Source of the DNA: Serripes groenlandicus
Taxonomy: Eukaryota; Mollusca; Bivalvia; Cardiida; Cardiidae
Assembly (NCBI GenBank): GCA_031761405.1
Contig: JASEVX010000013.1
Span: 52,936,219-53,000,218, forward strand
DNA: 64,000 bases
Reading direction: 5' to 3'
The notes below the pieces were generated by a model, which was not told the DNA's origin, did not search any database, and saw only the letters and a list, made by a program, of their open reading frames with translations. Position numbers and translations under genes: made by a program. Shown here in pieces: positions 1 through 11,365 of the stretch (position 1 is the first letter of the stretch; each line of letters begins with the position of its first letter).

Positions 1-240
1 AAGTGCTCTCTTGAAACAAGGCGAGCATTTCGCCTGGACGCGGGTTCTAACGGCGGGACTGCCTCATAGCATATTCGGCACCGGTCCACATTTCCCCGGC
101 CAGTTGCGGAATGTTTCCTTGAAACAAGGCGAGCACTTCGCCGTGAGCGAGGGTAAACGGCGGGAGAAACAATGACTCTCTTACGATAGAAATCTTATTC
201 CAAATTCGGCCACGGCTTACATTTCCCGGGACTTGCACGG
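1..240. repeat. Imperfect direct repeat at left edge
   Basis: A stretch GAAACAAGGCGAGCA-TTCGCC, then AACGGCGGGA, occurs twice (from 13 and from 121), each followed by CCACA/TTACATTTCCC. It is GC-richer than its surroundings and probably the end of a dispersed element cut by the window. Confidence 0.5.
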
Positions 241-2540
241 AGAGAAAGTGTTGGATGTGTTACTTTTGCAAGATAGTCCGCGTGTTTGATATAAAACATA
301 TTTGCCATTACAATCATTTTACATATTTTCCTTACAATTGTTATTTTTATGTTATCACGCGTTGCATATATTGTACACAGGTGATGAACCTATGTGTTCC
401 AACCAATATTGAAATAAAAAAGAAATCTTCTTCTGTAAAAATATCTAGTTATGATTCTTGTGTATGCGAATCCGACAAACTTTTACCTTATCCTATTTTG
501 TAAAACGGATAACTTTTCCCTTTTCATAAATTGACACACAGATGAAAGGAATGAATGAAGATACTGCGAGAAAATGACCATTTAGTCATGCCCCTTATAA
601 ACCGTGTACCACACTCTGAAACTTCCTGAGCGAGAATCAATATATTATATAATTATATTGTCGGGACATCTGGCGTAAAATATCATTTTTATATGGTAAA
701 AGTAGCATTGGTACATCTGAATACTATCATTTAAATATTAACACACGTTTTAATACAAAATGAGTACTATTATATTGAAGATAAATCATTTGATAATGTA
801 ACCAATATAAAATTCTAACATAGCATGGTCAGTTATCAAAGAAGATATACGAATTTTAAATATTCTATGATAAAAGGACAAAATGCTCGTCATAGGCAAT
901 TTCTCCTTTAGCCACGATGTATTCAACTCTTTACTCAAATAATTGCTTTCATTTATAGACAGTTTACGTACCTTTTCCTAGATAATTTCAAAGCCATCTT
1001 CTTCAGGTTTTAGTAAGTATAAAAAGTTAAAAATGAATCGTCCTTACCTTGTATAATAACAAATAAACACAAAATTAATTTAACATCCATATTGTGATCA
1101 ATTTTAAATAAACCAGTCGAGAAAATGTATTGCTGCTAATATAATTGCAATTAAGTTATACAATTATTGACAAGTTTACTGAATGAAATTCTGAAACTTA
1201 ATGGCAAATTATCAATTAAAAATAAGCCTTTTATAGAGTCCTTTGGTGGGAAAATATCCCCTAGGAATTTAAAAACTGGGGACAAACTTGACTTTTAAAA
1301 CTATTAGGTAAAACTAGTTAACGTCTATCTAAATGAAAGTACATGTTTAATTATTGTATACAGTTGAAATCATTGCGACAAACAGAAAAAAAGCTCAATA
1401 AGAGCAATTGCTACTTTAACGCAATGTTTTGAAAAGTACTCTGCTGCAGATTCGTCAAAATTCGATTAATGTAGGGAAGTGTTCCTGATTGTTACCCCTG
1501 TACTATTATCTTACATTGCATTTACATTTTGTAGATATTGATCTACCCCAATGAAAACATTGTTATCTACCCTTTTACACACATGCTTGTATAACTCATG
1601 CACAATGTAATGTAATGTATTTAAATGTGTATACAGAACCAAAGTGATAAATAGTTATCGGAACATATTTTGTTTACCAAAGTTTGTTGATTAAATGTTT
1701 GTGAGTTTTTTGTTGTCATGTTTATTTGTATTTACGTGTACACGTGTATGAAGCAAGACTCATCCTTTACCCTAATCTTATTTTACCCTTTCCCTCTTGC
1801 ACACGCATCTGAACGCATCTTCAACAGACCTCTTTTGAAAAACAGTGTGGCAGAAAAAGTTGATCATATTGAGGTTTTTTTGTATGCACTCAAAATACTT
1901 AGAGGTTTTCCAGATTTTTCCTATATGTTTTCAAATTCGTCTGCTTCAGGTGGGTTGTCTGTGCATTGGCAAAGGTTACACAATTGTTCATAGCATGCTG
2001 GTTATGAAGGCAAACCGCATATTTAATCAATATCGACCAGGACTAGCTAGCAAAGACGTGCATTCATGAGCGCACGATATCTACACTGTTCCAGTTGTTC
2101 GTATATTATTTCTAAGCAAAGACGTACGTCGTACATGTGTAAGACCTTTCCAAAACAACGATACTGTGTGTAAGAAATCTGCAGAGCAAGGGTATAAGAC
2201 TAATGAACAAAGACAAAACATATAATTGTTACACGAACTAGACATCATTATAGTTATTTGCTTCGTGGGTTGGCTATTCATTGTGAGAAACAAAGGCAAC
2301 GTAATCTTGTTAAGACCTTTTGAGAAATGTTCAAACGATACATTCTATTGATTAGCGATAACCGAGCTTTAAAACAATGTGCACTGCAGGAAGCTCGCAA
2401 CATGTTCAAGCTAATACACACAAACTTAAGTAGTATCTTAAAACCGGAGACAAGTTGGACCATTGAATAGAACTGCTTTGGGCATATCCATTTCAAGGAT
2501 AGATGTAAGATCATAATTGAGCCGTTCCGCGAAAAAACCA
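241..2540. other. Intergenic, no gene seen
   Basis: This is AT-rich sequence with short open frames only. Fragments of the TTAA-MITE family can be recognised (AATTTCTCCTTTAGCCAC near 899-917; CTGCTGCAGATTCGTC near 1441-1457). No splice-supported coding exon or RNA gene was recognised. Confidence 0.5.
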
Positions 2541-2765
2541 ACAGTGTGGACTCTGCGTAAAGTATCGCCCCGTATCAGCCTAAGCATGCTGCGCAGGCTT
2601 ACCCGGATAGACACTTTTCGCCTCCTGTGGATTTTCTGTTGCAGGAATCATTACTCTTTACCTTAATTCCCCTGAGACGGAATGTGTCGGCCCGGATTAG
2701 CCTGCGCGGACAGCGCAGGCTGATCTGGATCGATACATTACGCAGAGTCCATAATGTTGGTTATC
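2541..2765. mobile_element. MITE-like element with internal GC hairpins
   Basis: The element contains paired arms CAGCCTAAGCATGCTGCGCAGGCT and ATTAGCCTGCGCGGACAGCGCAGGCT joined by TTTTCGCCT; flanks GACTCTGCGTAAAGT and CATTACGCAGAGTCC are inverted. Similar 'CTGCGCAGGCTAATCT' hairpin elements are common in bivalve genomes (recalled, not searched). Confidence 0.65.
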
Positions 2766-3200
2766 TCGTGGAACGGTTCATATGTCGAATATCAGAGATC
2801 CTGATCAGACCTCGCGGAGACTCGAGCGAATCTTGATCTTCGCGTGTCGCTTATAGTATGACGTGACGAACACATGTATCGGTATATATTTGAGAGATTG
2901 CAACAAACCCATAATCTAGCTGTGCATCTCTGCTACTCGGAAGAGTTCTCACGGTTCTTTCAGCGCCGAATAATTTAACGTATACTCTTCCATTTTCAAA
3001 AATCGGGCGACTCTATTTTACATGTCATAAGACTGATGGACTATTAGGATGATTGAAAGGCAAATACTGCCGATTTCAGGTGAGACAGCTCATTACGACC
3101 TGACTCAACTGAATCTGTATTGTTTGCAATATCCTTAAAAACAGCCATTGTCGCTGAAAGAGTCATAGGATTCGCGTGATTAGTTCCCGAGGTAGCTATT

Positions 3201-3430
3201 TTAACCCTTTTCCTCATACGGCAATTCTGCAGCAGACGACTTTGAACATATTTTGTCAAAAAATAGAAAATCTCTATAATTGAATGGATAACCTATGACT
3301 AAATGTGGAAAACATTGTGTCAAAAGGAGAAATTGCTCGTTTTGAGCAATTTCTTCTTTTGTCACTATGTTTTTAAAAAGCCGTCTGCAGCAGAGGCGTC
3401 AGAAAGCGTCTATATGAGGGAAAGGGTTTA
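3201..3430. mobile_element. TTAA-type palindromic MITE
   Basis: This 230-bp element has TIRs TTAACCCTTTTCCTCATA and TATATGAGGGAAAGGGTT, sub-terminal CTGCAGCAGACGACTTTG pairs, and a central hairpin GAAATTGCTCGTTTTGAGCAATTTC. TTAA at the edge plus CCCTTT termini suggest mobilisation by a piggyBac-like transposase; no ORF of its own. Confidence 0.75.
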
Positions 3431-3890
3431 CTCTTTTCCACTAAAAACAAATCTGCAGCAGACGTCTTTGAAAACATCTCATTAAATACATGAACATTCT
3501 CTACACTCAAGATGATATATAATTATTGAAACGTGTTGAACTCATTGTGGCAAAGGGAGACATCGGTTATCAGCAATAATGGCTCTTATCATGCGACTCC
3601 TAGCATTGTTCTTAAGGCTTCTATTTTTATTAACAAATGAGGTTGTTTGCAGATATTCGTTGATAGGTACGTAGTTTAGCTTAGAAATGGAAATTTTCTG
3701 TAAGTTATAGTAAATGAGGAAGAAAAATGAGATACATTCCCCGAATTAGAGACATATAAACATATATGTCTCGTCTCGTCTCAGCGAAAACACCGGAAAA
3801 AGTGCGAGATTACAACATGCGCATCACGTGACTGTCCGCCTTGTCTACGACGCTCCGGAAAAAACCAAACTTAGGATAGCCGAGTTACAT

Positions 3891-4122
3891 TCATCCTCGG
3901 TACCCAGGCTATTCATAAAATATACGATACCCTGGGCAACTTGGCTAGCGAAACTTCGTAAAACATGCAACACTGTAATTTTTAATATCGCATGAGGTTT
4001 GTGTCATGCGGCCAATCAAGCGGCTGCATTTCACATCATAAATTATTCATGAGTACGAGATTTTTACAGCCAATTTTCTCAGGGTATCATAGATTTTATG
4101 AATAGCCTGGGTACCGAGGATG
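3891..4122. mobile_element. MITE with TIR TCATCCTCGGTACCCAGGCT
   Basis: The outer arm TCATCCTCGGTACCCAGGCTATTCATAAAAT recurs inverted at 4091-4122. The inner arms (CGATACCCTGGGC and CTCAGGGTATCAT) are also inverted. The right arm abuts the 48-bp minisatellite. A shorter relative is at 36073-36127. Confidence 0.7.
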
Positions 4123-4645
4123 AGTTACCTTAGGTTACCAGTACAACTGGTCAATTTACCCCGACACAGGAGTTACCTTAGGTTACCAGTACAACTGGTC
4201 AATTTATCCCGACACAGGAGTAACCTTAGATTACCAGTACAACTGGTCAATTTATCCCGACACAGGAGTTACCTTAGGTTACCAGTACAACTGGTCAATT
4301 TATCCCGACACAGGAGTTACCTTAGGTTACCAGTACAACTGGTCAATTCATCCCGATACAGGAGTAACCTTAGGTTACCAGTACAACTGGTCAATTTATC
4401 CCGACACAGGAGTTACCTTAGGTTACCAGTACAACTGGTCAATTTATCCCGACACAGGAGTTACCTTAGGTTACCAGTCAACTGGTCAATTTATCCCGAC
4501 ACAGGAGTTACCTTAGGTTACCAGTACAACTGGTCAATTTATCCCGACACAGGAGTTACCTTAGGTTACCAGTACAACTGGTCAATTTATCCCGACACAG
4601 GAGTTACCTTAGGTTACCAGTACAACTGGTCAATTCAGTCCTAAA
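4118..4645. repeat. 48-bp minisatellite, about 11 units
   Basis: The unit is TTAGGTTACCAGTACAACTGG then TCAATTTATCCCGACACAGGAGTTACC, very homogeneous. Because 48 is a multiple of 3, it keeps a frame open for 174 codons (repeating LRLPVQLVNLSRHRSY), but this is a repeat artefact. A unit with a 2-bp deletion near 4475 shifts the frame. The unit resembles the internal body of SINEs at 5250-5420 and 55780-56000. Confidence 0.9.
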
Positions 4646-4684
4646 ACTTACCCCACAATCTTGAGCGCCAAGGAGGCAAAACCG

Positions 4685-4859
4685 TTAACCCTTTTCCTCA
4701 TATAGACGCTTTCTGAAAACATAGTGACAAAAGAAGAAATTGCTCAAAACGAGCAATTTCACCTTTTGACACAACGTTTTCCACTTTTAGTCATAGATTT
4801 TCTATTTTTTGACAAAATATGTCGTCTGCTGCAGAATTGTCATATGGGGTAAAGGGTTG
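4685..4859. mobile_element. TTAA-type palindromic MITE, shortened
   Basis: Its termini are TTAACCCTTTTCCTCATATAGAC and GTCATATGGGGTAAAGGGTT, with the central GAAATTGCTCAAAACGAGCAATTTC hairpin. It is shorter than the 230-bp full form. Confidence 0.7.
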
Positions 4860-4871
4860 ATACCATTTTAA

Positions 4872-4945
4872 AAGTATGACCCGAACGAGAATCGAACACG
4901 CATACTCCCGCACCACCACCGAGGAGGTCCTATGCCGCCTTTTGA
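4872..4945 (-). mobile_element. tRNA-like SINE head fragment
   Basis: The minus strand reads like a tRNA 5'-to-3' with a B-box-like GTTCGATTCTCG. It is followed by TTGATAAGC filler. It is a relic without a recognisable tail. Confidence 0.4.
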
Positions 4946-5249
4946 TAAGCTCAACATTTAGTTGTAGATGTCTTATTTTGCCAATATCTAAATTAGGTTC
5001 AACCTTTTTTCCCCAACATGCAAACAATCTGCAGCGGACTACTCTGCAAACATACCCACAGAAATATGGAAAAGCTAATTAAATGTAAGTATAATAATTA
5101 AATTAGAGTTTAAAGCATTGTGGCTAATGGCACAATATTTTCAAAAGCCGTCTGTTACAAAGGCGCCAGAAAGTCTATGTCGGAAAACAGGATACGTGTT
5201 TTTAACGAATTCATTATCATTGTTTCAATCAAAACAAAATGCCTTTTTT

Positions 5250-5425
5250 TAAGTGTTTGATGCCGCTTTCAACAGTACGACCGGTTACTTTATCCTGAAC
5301 ACCAGCGTGTCAGTTGTAATGCTTACCCCGCAACCCTTAAAGTATTTGGTATGCCCCGACTCGGGATCGAACTCCCGTACCCGAGGCAGACGTTCCTCCA
5401 CTACACCACCGAGGATGTCAGATAC
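5250..5425 (-). mobile_element. tRNA-derived SINE
   Basis: On the minus strand: CCTCGGTGGTGTAGTGGAGG, an A-box-like segment, B-box GAGTTCGATCCCGAG, then a body ending CTGTTGAAAGCGGCATCAAAC. The body contains GTGTTCAGGATAAAGTAACCGG, the sequence type amplified as the 4118-4645 minisatellite. Confidence 0.65.
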
Positions 5426-7705
5426 CTTTTGGTCAAGTTGCCATATAGGACGGATCACAATTTGATTGTAGTCATCTTATTTTGCCAAAACTTAAACGAG
5501 GTTTAACATTTTCCCACATATATGCAAGAAATCTGCAAACATACCCACAAGGAATATAGAAAATCTAATTCAATGAAAGTATAATTTTTAGTAGATTTGA
5601 AAACATTGTGGTAAATGGAGAAATTGTTCACGTTAAGCAATATCTCCATCTACCATAATATTTTCAAAAGTCGTGTTTTGCAAAGGGTATACGAGAAAAC
5701 TTGATACTTGGTGTTAAAGAATTTATTCATATCGTCTCAAATCAAAACATAATATCCTCTAGTCAGGAATAATGTTTACCACAAACAATTCTGCACCAGA
5801 AAACGTTGAAAAATAGTTTCCGTCGTAGCCTACTTGTAAGCTTGAGCGATTTTTGTCACCCATCAACTGTTTATTTTTCTTTCAACGTGGATGGATAGAA
5901 AACGGTTCCGGCGAGACTGTGCGTTTGTACAATCTTACCAGTCTTCTCCCCCGCGTGTATCAGTTTACACTGTCTCATCTAGTCATGCGCAGTTACTATC
6001 AGACACCATGACAAGACTCCACTGCGAATGCCGGACTGGTGTCAGGAAAAAGTGGAAACGCGGCGATATAACTAATAAATTGTTGAAAGCGGTGAAAAAA
6101 CCAATGGAGATCGATATTATGTTGCCCTTATGCGACTAATAATAAATCTAGAGGCAATAAATTATGATTATGTATCACCTCTTGCTTGACCCCTACCATC
6201 GGTCAGCATTGTCCAGTAAATCGCATTAGAACAATTGTTGTCGTTGAATTTCACGAAACTTTATAATGATCATCGTTTTCTGCTCTACATAACATCAGAA
6301 AGCACATTTGTGTTTGGTCGGATTTAAGAGTTCAAAAGGTTCATACCAGGAAAAATAATTGAACCTTTCTCACATCTCCAGACTTTTGAAAACATTGTGG
6401 CATCAAGATCAATTTCGGCACAATGTTTTCATCTTTATTATATATGTATTCTTTCAGTCGTTTGCTGATGACCGCTACATCACTACAACATTTAGACACA
6501 ACTGTGTCAGGACATACGGTACGTAATCGTTTGCTCAATAACGTTCAAACAATCAGAACACATTTAAAAAAGTTTATTTCTAAAACCTTTACATAAATCT
6601 ACTTTTGCAGAGTATATATTTATATTAACAAAACATATATAGGGCACGACTTCTTTTTGCTCCTTAGCGTTTTATGCTCCAAGGATTATTTGAAGATCTT
6701 TACAATGGTCGATGACAGATTATCGATATTTCCTTTGTAGATGCGGTAATGCCAACTATACAGACCCCGTCTCTAAACCAGAATAATAGTAGTCCATGTT
6801 AAATTAATGCGGTAAACTTTGTGATGCCGGGAATAATTGTACATTGAAATGTGGCTACACTGGTCAAGCCCGGCCTTCGGTTGTTATTTCCTCGAAAAAT
6901 AGGATTAGTGACAGATCGACGTCAAAGGAAATCTGACCAGCTTGCAGTTTAATCAGGACGTACTGTTCGCCTAGCACCATGACAACCGCCAACGGTCGCA
7001 TAGCGTAGCTGTATTCTTCAGATTATAGACGATTAGTCTATGTGGTTAGGTAGCCAGGAAATAATGTTGCGTCGATTATTGGTGCGTATCATCTCCGAGC
7101 AAACAGTTAATTCGAATCAGATTCGTTTGCTTGCAATGGCGATTGGGTAATTTACCAGTACTATTTCCGCCACAGAATTATATAGAAACCACAATGTATG
7201 AATGCAGGAAAGTATGCATGTAACGTCCAAGTTCTTTACATTCGGAAATGTAAGCAGAGCCCATGCTCAAAGAAAACAAACATTGGCATATTTATCTGTC
7301 CGCGCATCCGAGTCCAAATAAGCAATGTTTGTCAGATAAGTCTTACTATGCTCAAAGCTTCAGTTTTACAGTATATATGAGGGCGCCTAATCGGTGCAAC
7401 TTGCAGAGCTCTAGATAAGGGGCGTTTTACGTGTTCAAAAATTCTTATTCGACCATCTAACCCCATGTTTTTGTTACTAAAAATAAATCGTCTCACTCTG
7501 ACGATTCTTTCGAGAACCCACATCATAGGGTTTGGTTAGAGATATTGTGAGGAAGCTGTATACTGCTACTTGTCTGAAGCTTGGAGTGCAAGGGTTGGAA
7601 ATATGCACCACAACACGCAGGGATCGAATATGTGATGCTTCCTCTCGTCGCTCAACACTTGACCACGACCGTTTCGTAATATCGCATTCGGGTAAATTTG
7701 ATATA
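5426..7705. other. Intergenic, no gene seen
   Basis: MITE fragments occur near 5595-5690 and 6388-6430. An open frame at 5891-6139 has no recognisable domain. Otherwise I see nothing. Confidence 0.45.
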
Positions 7706-7709
7706 TATA

Positions 7710-9085
7710 TATTACAGAATAGAAACCATCCAATACCAATAAAGTATTGATGACGAAAGTTCTGTGTTACTATAGCATTGACCAGATCGACTCATTACTA
7801 AACAAGACGATATATATATTGGGAAATGCTTAAACGTCGGCTTTTATGTTGACCGTATGTAGGTACAGTATCCAGTACTAGGGTAGGAAATGTCAACACT
7901 ATAATGGTCACAAACAAGAATCGAAGATAGGTCTGGACTGTGGCTGTTTCGGAACCACAGTAAGTTCAATTTAATAGGAATTATAACAGAATAGAAACCA
8001 TCCAATACCAATAAAGTATTGATGACGAAAGTTCTGTGTTACTATAGCATTGACCAGATCGACTCATTACTAAACAAGACGATATATATATTGGGAAATG
8101 CTTAAACGTCGGCTTTTATGTTGACCGTATGTAGGTACAGTATCCAGTACTAGGGTAGGAAATGTCAACACTATAATGGTCACAAACAAGAATCGAAGAT
8201 AGGTCTCGACTGTGGCTGTTTCGGAACCACAGTAAGTTCAATTTAATAGGAATTATAACAGAATAGAAACCATCCAATACCAATAAAGTATTGATGACGA
8301 AAGTTCTGTGTTACTATAGCATTGACCAGATCGACTCATTACATAACAAGACGATATATATATTGGGAAATGCTTAAACGTTAGCTTTTGAGTTTACCGT
8401 ATGTAGTTACAGTATTCAGTACTAGGGTAGGAAATTCCAACACTAATGGCCACATACTGGGGTCGACCATGGCTGTTTCGGAACCACATTAAGTTCCAAT
8501 TTAATAGGAATTATAACAGAATAGAAACCATCCAATACCTTAAAGTGTTATATAGGATCGACCAGATCGTCAAATAACATAAGACGATACATTGGGAAAT
8601 GCTTAAAACGTCAGCTTTGGTTTTACAGTTTGTAGGTTCACGTATCCATGAGGGTAAATAACCAGTAGCTTCTAAGGTAGGACATGTGTACAAACAGAAA
8701 TCGGACATACGATGCATAGTTTCGACGCTAACAACTCGACCAAGGATGTTTTTTCGGAACCACATCGAGTTCAACTAAGTATTGATGACGAAAGTTCTGT
8801 GTTATTATAGCATCGACCAGATCGTCAAATAACATAAGACGATACATTGGGAAATGCTTAAAACATAAGCTTTGGTTTTACAGTATTTAGGAACCGTGTA
8901 CAACTCGACCAAGGCCGTTTCGGAACCACATTTAGTTCAATTTGATGATTTATTACAGAATAGAAACCATCTAATACCTATTAAGTATTGATGACGAAAG
9001 TTCTGTGTTATTATATAGCATTGACCAGATCGACTTGTAAATTATCAAGACGACATATTGGGAAATGCCGTCAGAGACTAGGTAA
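7710..9085. repeat. Satellite array, ~272-bp unit
   Basis: Units start at ACAGAATAGAAACCATCC at 7714, 7986, 8258 and 8516, and a partial at 8955. The first three are nearly identical at 272 bp; later ones are shorter and diverged, with a rearranged half unit at 8775-8945. Constant motifs are GTATTGATGACGAAAGTTC and ATATTGGGAAATGCTTAAA. Confidence 0.88.
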
Positions 9086-9285
9086 CACTTACATTTATTT
9101 CATAATCTTTGTTTGTATGGCATTAATAAAACCCGGAGACTTGGCAGTACACATGATTCTCCAATACCCAGTTGGACAATGATGCAGTAAATTTCCTTGA
9201 ACACTTAACGTCTCTTTAACACGTGTTTTTGAATTACGGGAGTATCAAAATTTAACCGGCAATGAAATTGGCGGATACGAACATG

Positions 9286-9375
9286 TTAACCCTTTCCCAA
9301 ATATGGACGCCTTTGCAGAGGACGACTTTTGAAAACACTGACAAATTGCTCTTTTGCCAGTGTTTTTAACTCTAT
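9286..9375. mobile_element. TTAA-MITE fragment
   Basis: TTAACCCTTTCCCAAATATGG, GCAGAGGACGACTTTTGAAAAC and TTGCTCTTTTGCCA are recognisable; the other half is missing. Confidence 0.5.
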
Positions 9376-9539
9376 TTAAAATTTATACTTGCATTGTTTT
9401 GCGATTGTCTCCATGTTTGCCTAGATGTTTCAAAATAAGTCTTAGGGTTGAGATAGAGTAACAGCTCGAAAACTAAAGTTCAATTCGGAATCGGATAGAA
9501 ACATTGAAGTGAATTGTCCCAGACACTGTTATGAAACAT

Positions 9540-10135
9540 TTGATACAACTCAAACATTTCGTTAAATATAGTGTAGGTAGGTTTGTATTGCATTAATTCG
9601 ACCAACCAAGCCCGTAAATGCCTGGCCGGAGATACTCAATGCTTTATTCGAACTGCATAAGCAAATTTGATAAATGGATTCGATTATTATTTATTTACAT
9701 CAGTTGCAACCAACCAGCATGTAAAAAATACACAGATGGTATGCAGTTTAGAAACAAGTATTGTCCCCGACACGAGTTTGAAACATTTGATAGAATTTAA
9801 ACATTTCGTTAAAGAGAGTGTAGGTAGGTTTGTATTGCATTAATTCGACCAACCAAGCCCGTAAATGCCTGGCCGGAGATACTCAATGCTTTATTCGAAC
9901 TGCATAAGCAAATTTGATAAATGGATTCGATTATTATTTATTTACATCAATTGCAACCAACCAGCATGTAAAAAATACACAGATGGTATGAAGTTTAGAA
10001 ACAAGTATTGTCCCCGACAAGAATTTGAAACATTTGATAGAATTCAAACATTTCGTTAAAGACAGTGTAGGTAGGTTTGTATTGCATTAATTCGACCAAC
10101 CAAGCCCGTAAATGCCTGGCCGGAGATACTCAATG
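9540..10135. repeat. Satellite array, 247-bp unit
   Basis: GTGTAGGTAGGTTTGTATTG recurs at 9571, 9818 and 10065, exactly 247 bp apart; units 1 and 2 are almost identical. Each contains GCCCGTAAATGCCTGGCCGG and a frame of about 60 codons that is a repeat by-product. A fourth partial unit is at 10540-10668, separated by unrelated sequence with a MITE fragment. Confidence 0.88.
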
Positions 10136-10314
10136 CTTCAAAGGAGAACATATCGGGGCGAACAGGTATTTATTACTTAGTTCTTATTGGTGTTTAACGT
10201 CACGTATTCAGATTTACATAGCAAAGTAGCCGTAAGGTGCTTGTTGCCCACATGGTCATCACTCATCTCTTTCCCACACTCGACTTGGGACAAAGTATGA
10301 ACACTATAAATGAA

Positions 10315-10436
10315 GTAACCAATGTGAGAAAAGGAGAAATTGTTTGTTTTGAGCAATTTAGCCATTTGCCACAATTCACGGACGTTTTCAGAAGCTGCAG
10401 AGGCATCAGAAAGCGCCTGTATGAGGCGAAGGATTG
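10315..10436. mobile_element. TTAA-MITE fragment
   Basis: It contains GGAGAAATTG, the GAGCAATTT hairpin arm, CTGCAGAGGCATCAGAAAGCG and GTATGAGGCGAAGG. It sits between partial satellite units. Confidence 0.5.
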
Positions 10437-10970
10437 GTGGATTCGCTACTGTAAGGAAAACGTACATTCAACCATTATCTGAATTTACCCAAAGTTGACC
10501 ACTTAGAACGGATACGATTAGACATTTGTTCCCGACACTGAAGTGAAACATTTGATAAAACTCAAGACATTTCATGTTGAAAACAGTGTCGGTACGTTTG
10601 TATTGCATTAATTCGACCAACCAAGCCCGTAAATGCCTGGCCGGAGATACTCAATGCTTCTTTCTACAACACCTTCAAAAACCACCAAAAATAAACACGG
10701 AATACAAAACGAGCAAGCAGTATGGTAACAAGTTATTGCTGCCAAGCAATAGCTGTCCATTACATTTTCTTTTTATAAACTTGTCCTTTGCAAAAATGTT
10801 TGTTAGGAAATATTTTGTAATACATCTGGTACTGACAGCAAAATTATTTTTCTATACATGTTCTTTGACAGTACACCTGAATAATTCTGATGTTGAATAC
10901 CGTAAATATTGAGAAGAAATGTTTTTTGACATCAACATCCTAACATTAACCAAACCGGATTTCAACTGCA

Positions 10971-11176
10971 TTAACCCCCTTTTCCCACATATATCAAATC
11001 GCAGCCGACGACTTTGAAAACTCTACAAATAAAAGAACATTTATTGAATAAAGACGTCGTCAAAATCATTGTGGCATAAGTAGAATCACGAGCAATTCCT
11101 TCTATTTTGAAACAATGTTTTCAAACGTTTTCTTCTATAGAGACGTAGGACAGCGTTTGTATGTTGGAAGCAGTTA
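10971..11176. mobile_element. TTAA-type MITE just 3' of RPS8
   Basis: It begins TTAACCCCCTTTTCCCACATAT and ends GTATGTTGGAAGCAGTTAA, with GCAGCCGACGACTTTGAAAAC inside. It is diverged. It lies within about 30 nt of the expected RPS8 cleavage site. Confidence 0.6.
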
Positions 11177-11221
11177 AACCCCATTAAATAATAAAACGGA
11201 AACACAACTCTTCGTCCTGCA

Positions 11222-11227
11222 TTTATT
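11222..11227 (-). terminator. RPS8 polyadenylation signal AATAAA
   Basis: A perfect AATAAA lies 29 nt downstream of the RPS8 stop codon on the coding strand. Cleavage would be expected near 11200. Confidence 0.8.
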
Positions 11228-11255
11228 TCCAGAGCACAATAACAAATAATCGAGT

Positions 11256-11365
11256 CTATTTGCCTTTCTTGGTCTTCAACTTTCGGATGTAGAACTCCAG
11301 CTCTTTACCCTCCAATATCACACCGTCGGCTTTGCCTGTGCATCCGGGTCTGGAGGCTAGTTTAG
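11256..11365 (-). CDS. RPS8: RPS8 terminal coding exon 6
   Basis: This 110-nt coding part has acceptor ATATTTCAG. It encodes [19 protein letters not shown] and the C-terminal [14 protein letters not shown], followed by TAG. The 3' UTR is short; an AATAAA lies about 30 nt past the stop. Confidence 0.97.

Noticed and set aside
4120..4644. 174-codon open frame
   Set aside because: It is the in-frame reading of a 48-bp minisatellite; no domain, and register changes follow unit-length changes.
7714..9080. TTGATGACGAAAG in the 272-bp satellite as a plus-strand C/D snoRNA
   Set aside because: A C-like box is present, but no CTGA follows at snoRNA distance, the ACAGAA/TTCTGT ends do not enclose C and D boxes, and no rRNA guide is recognisable.
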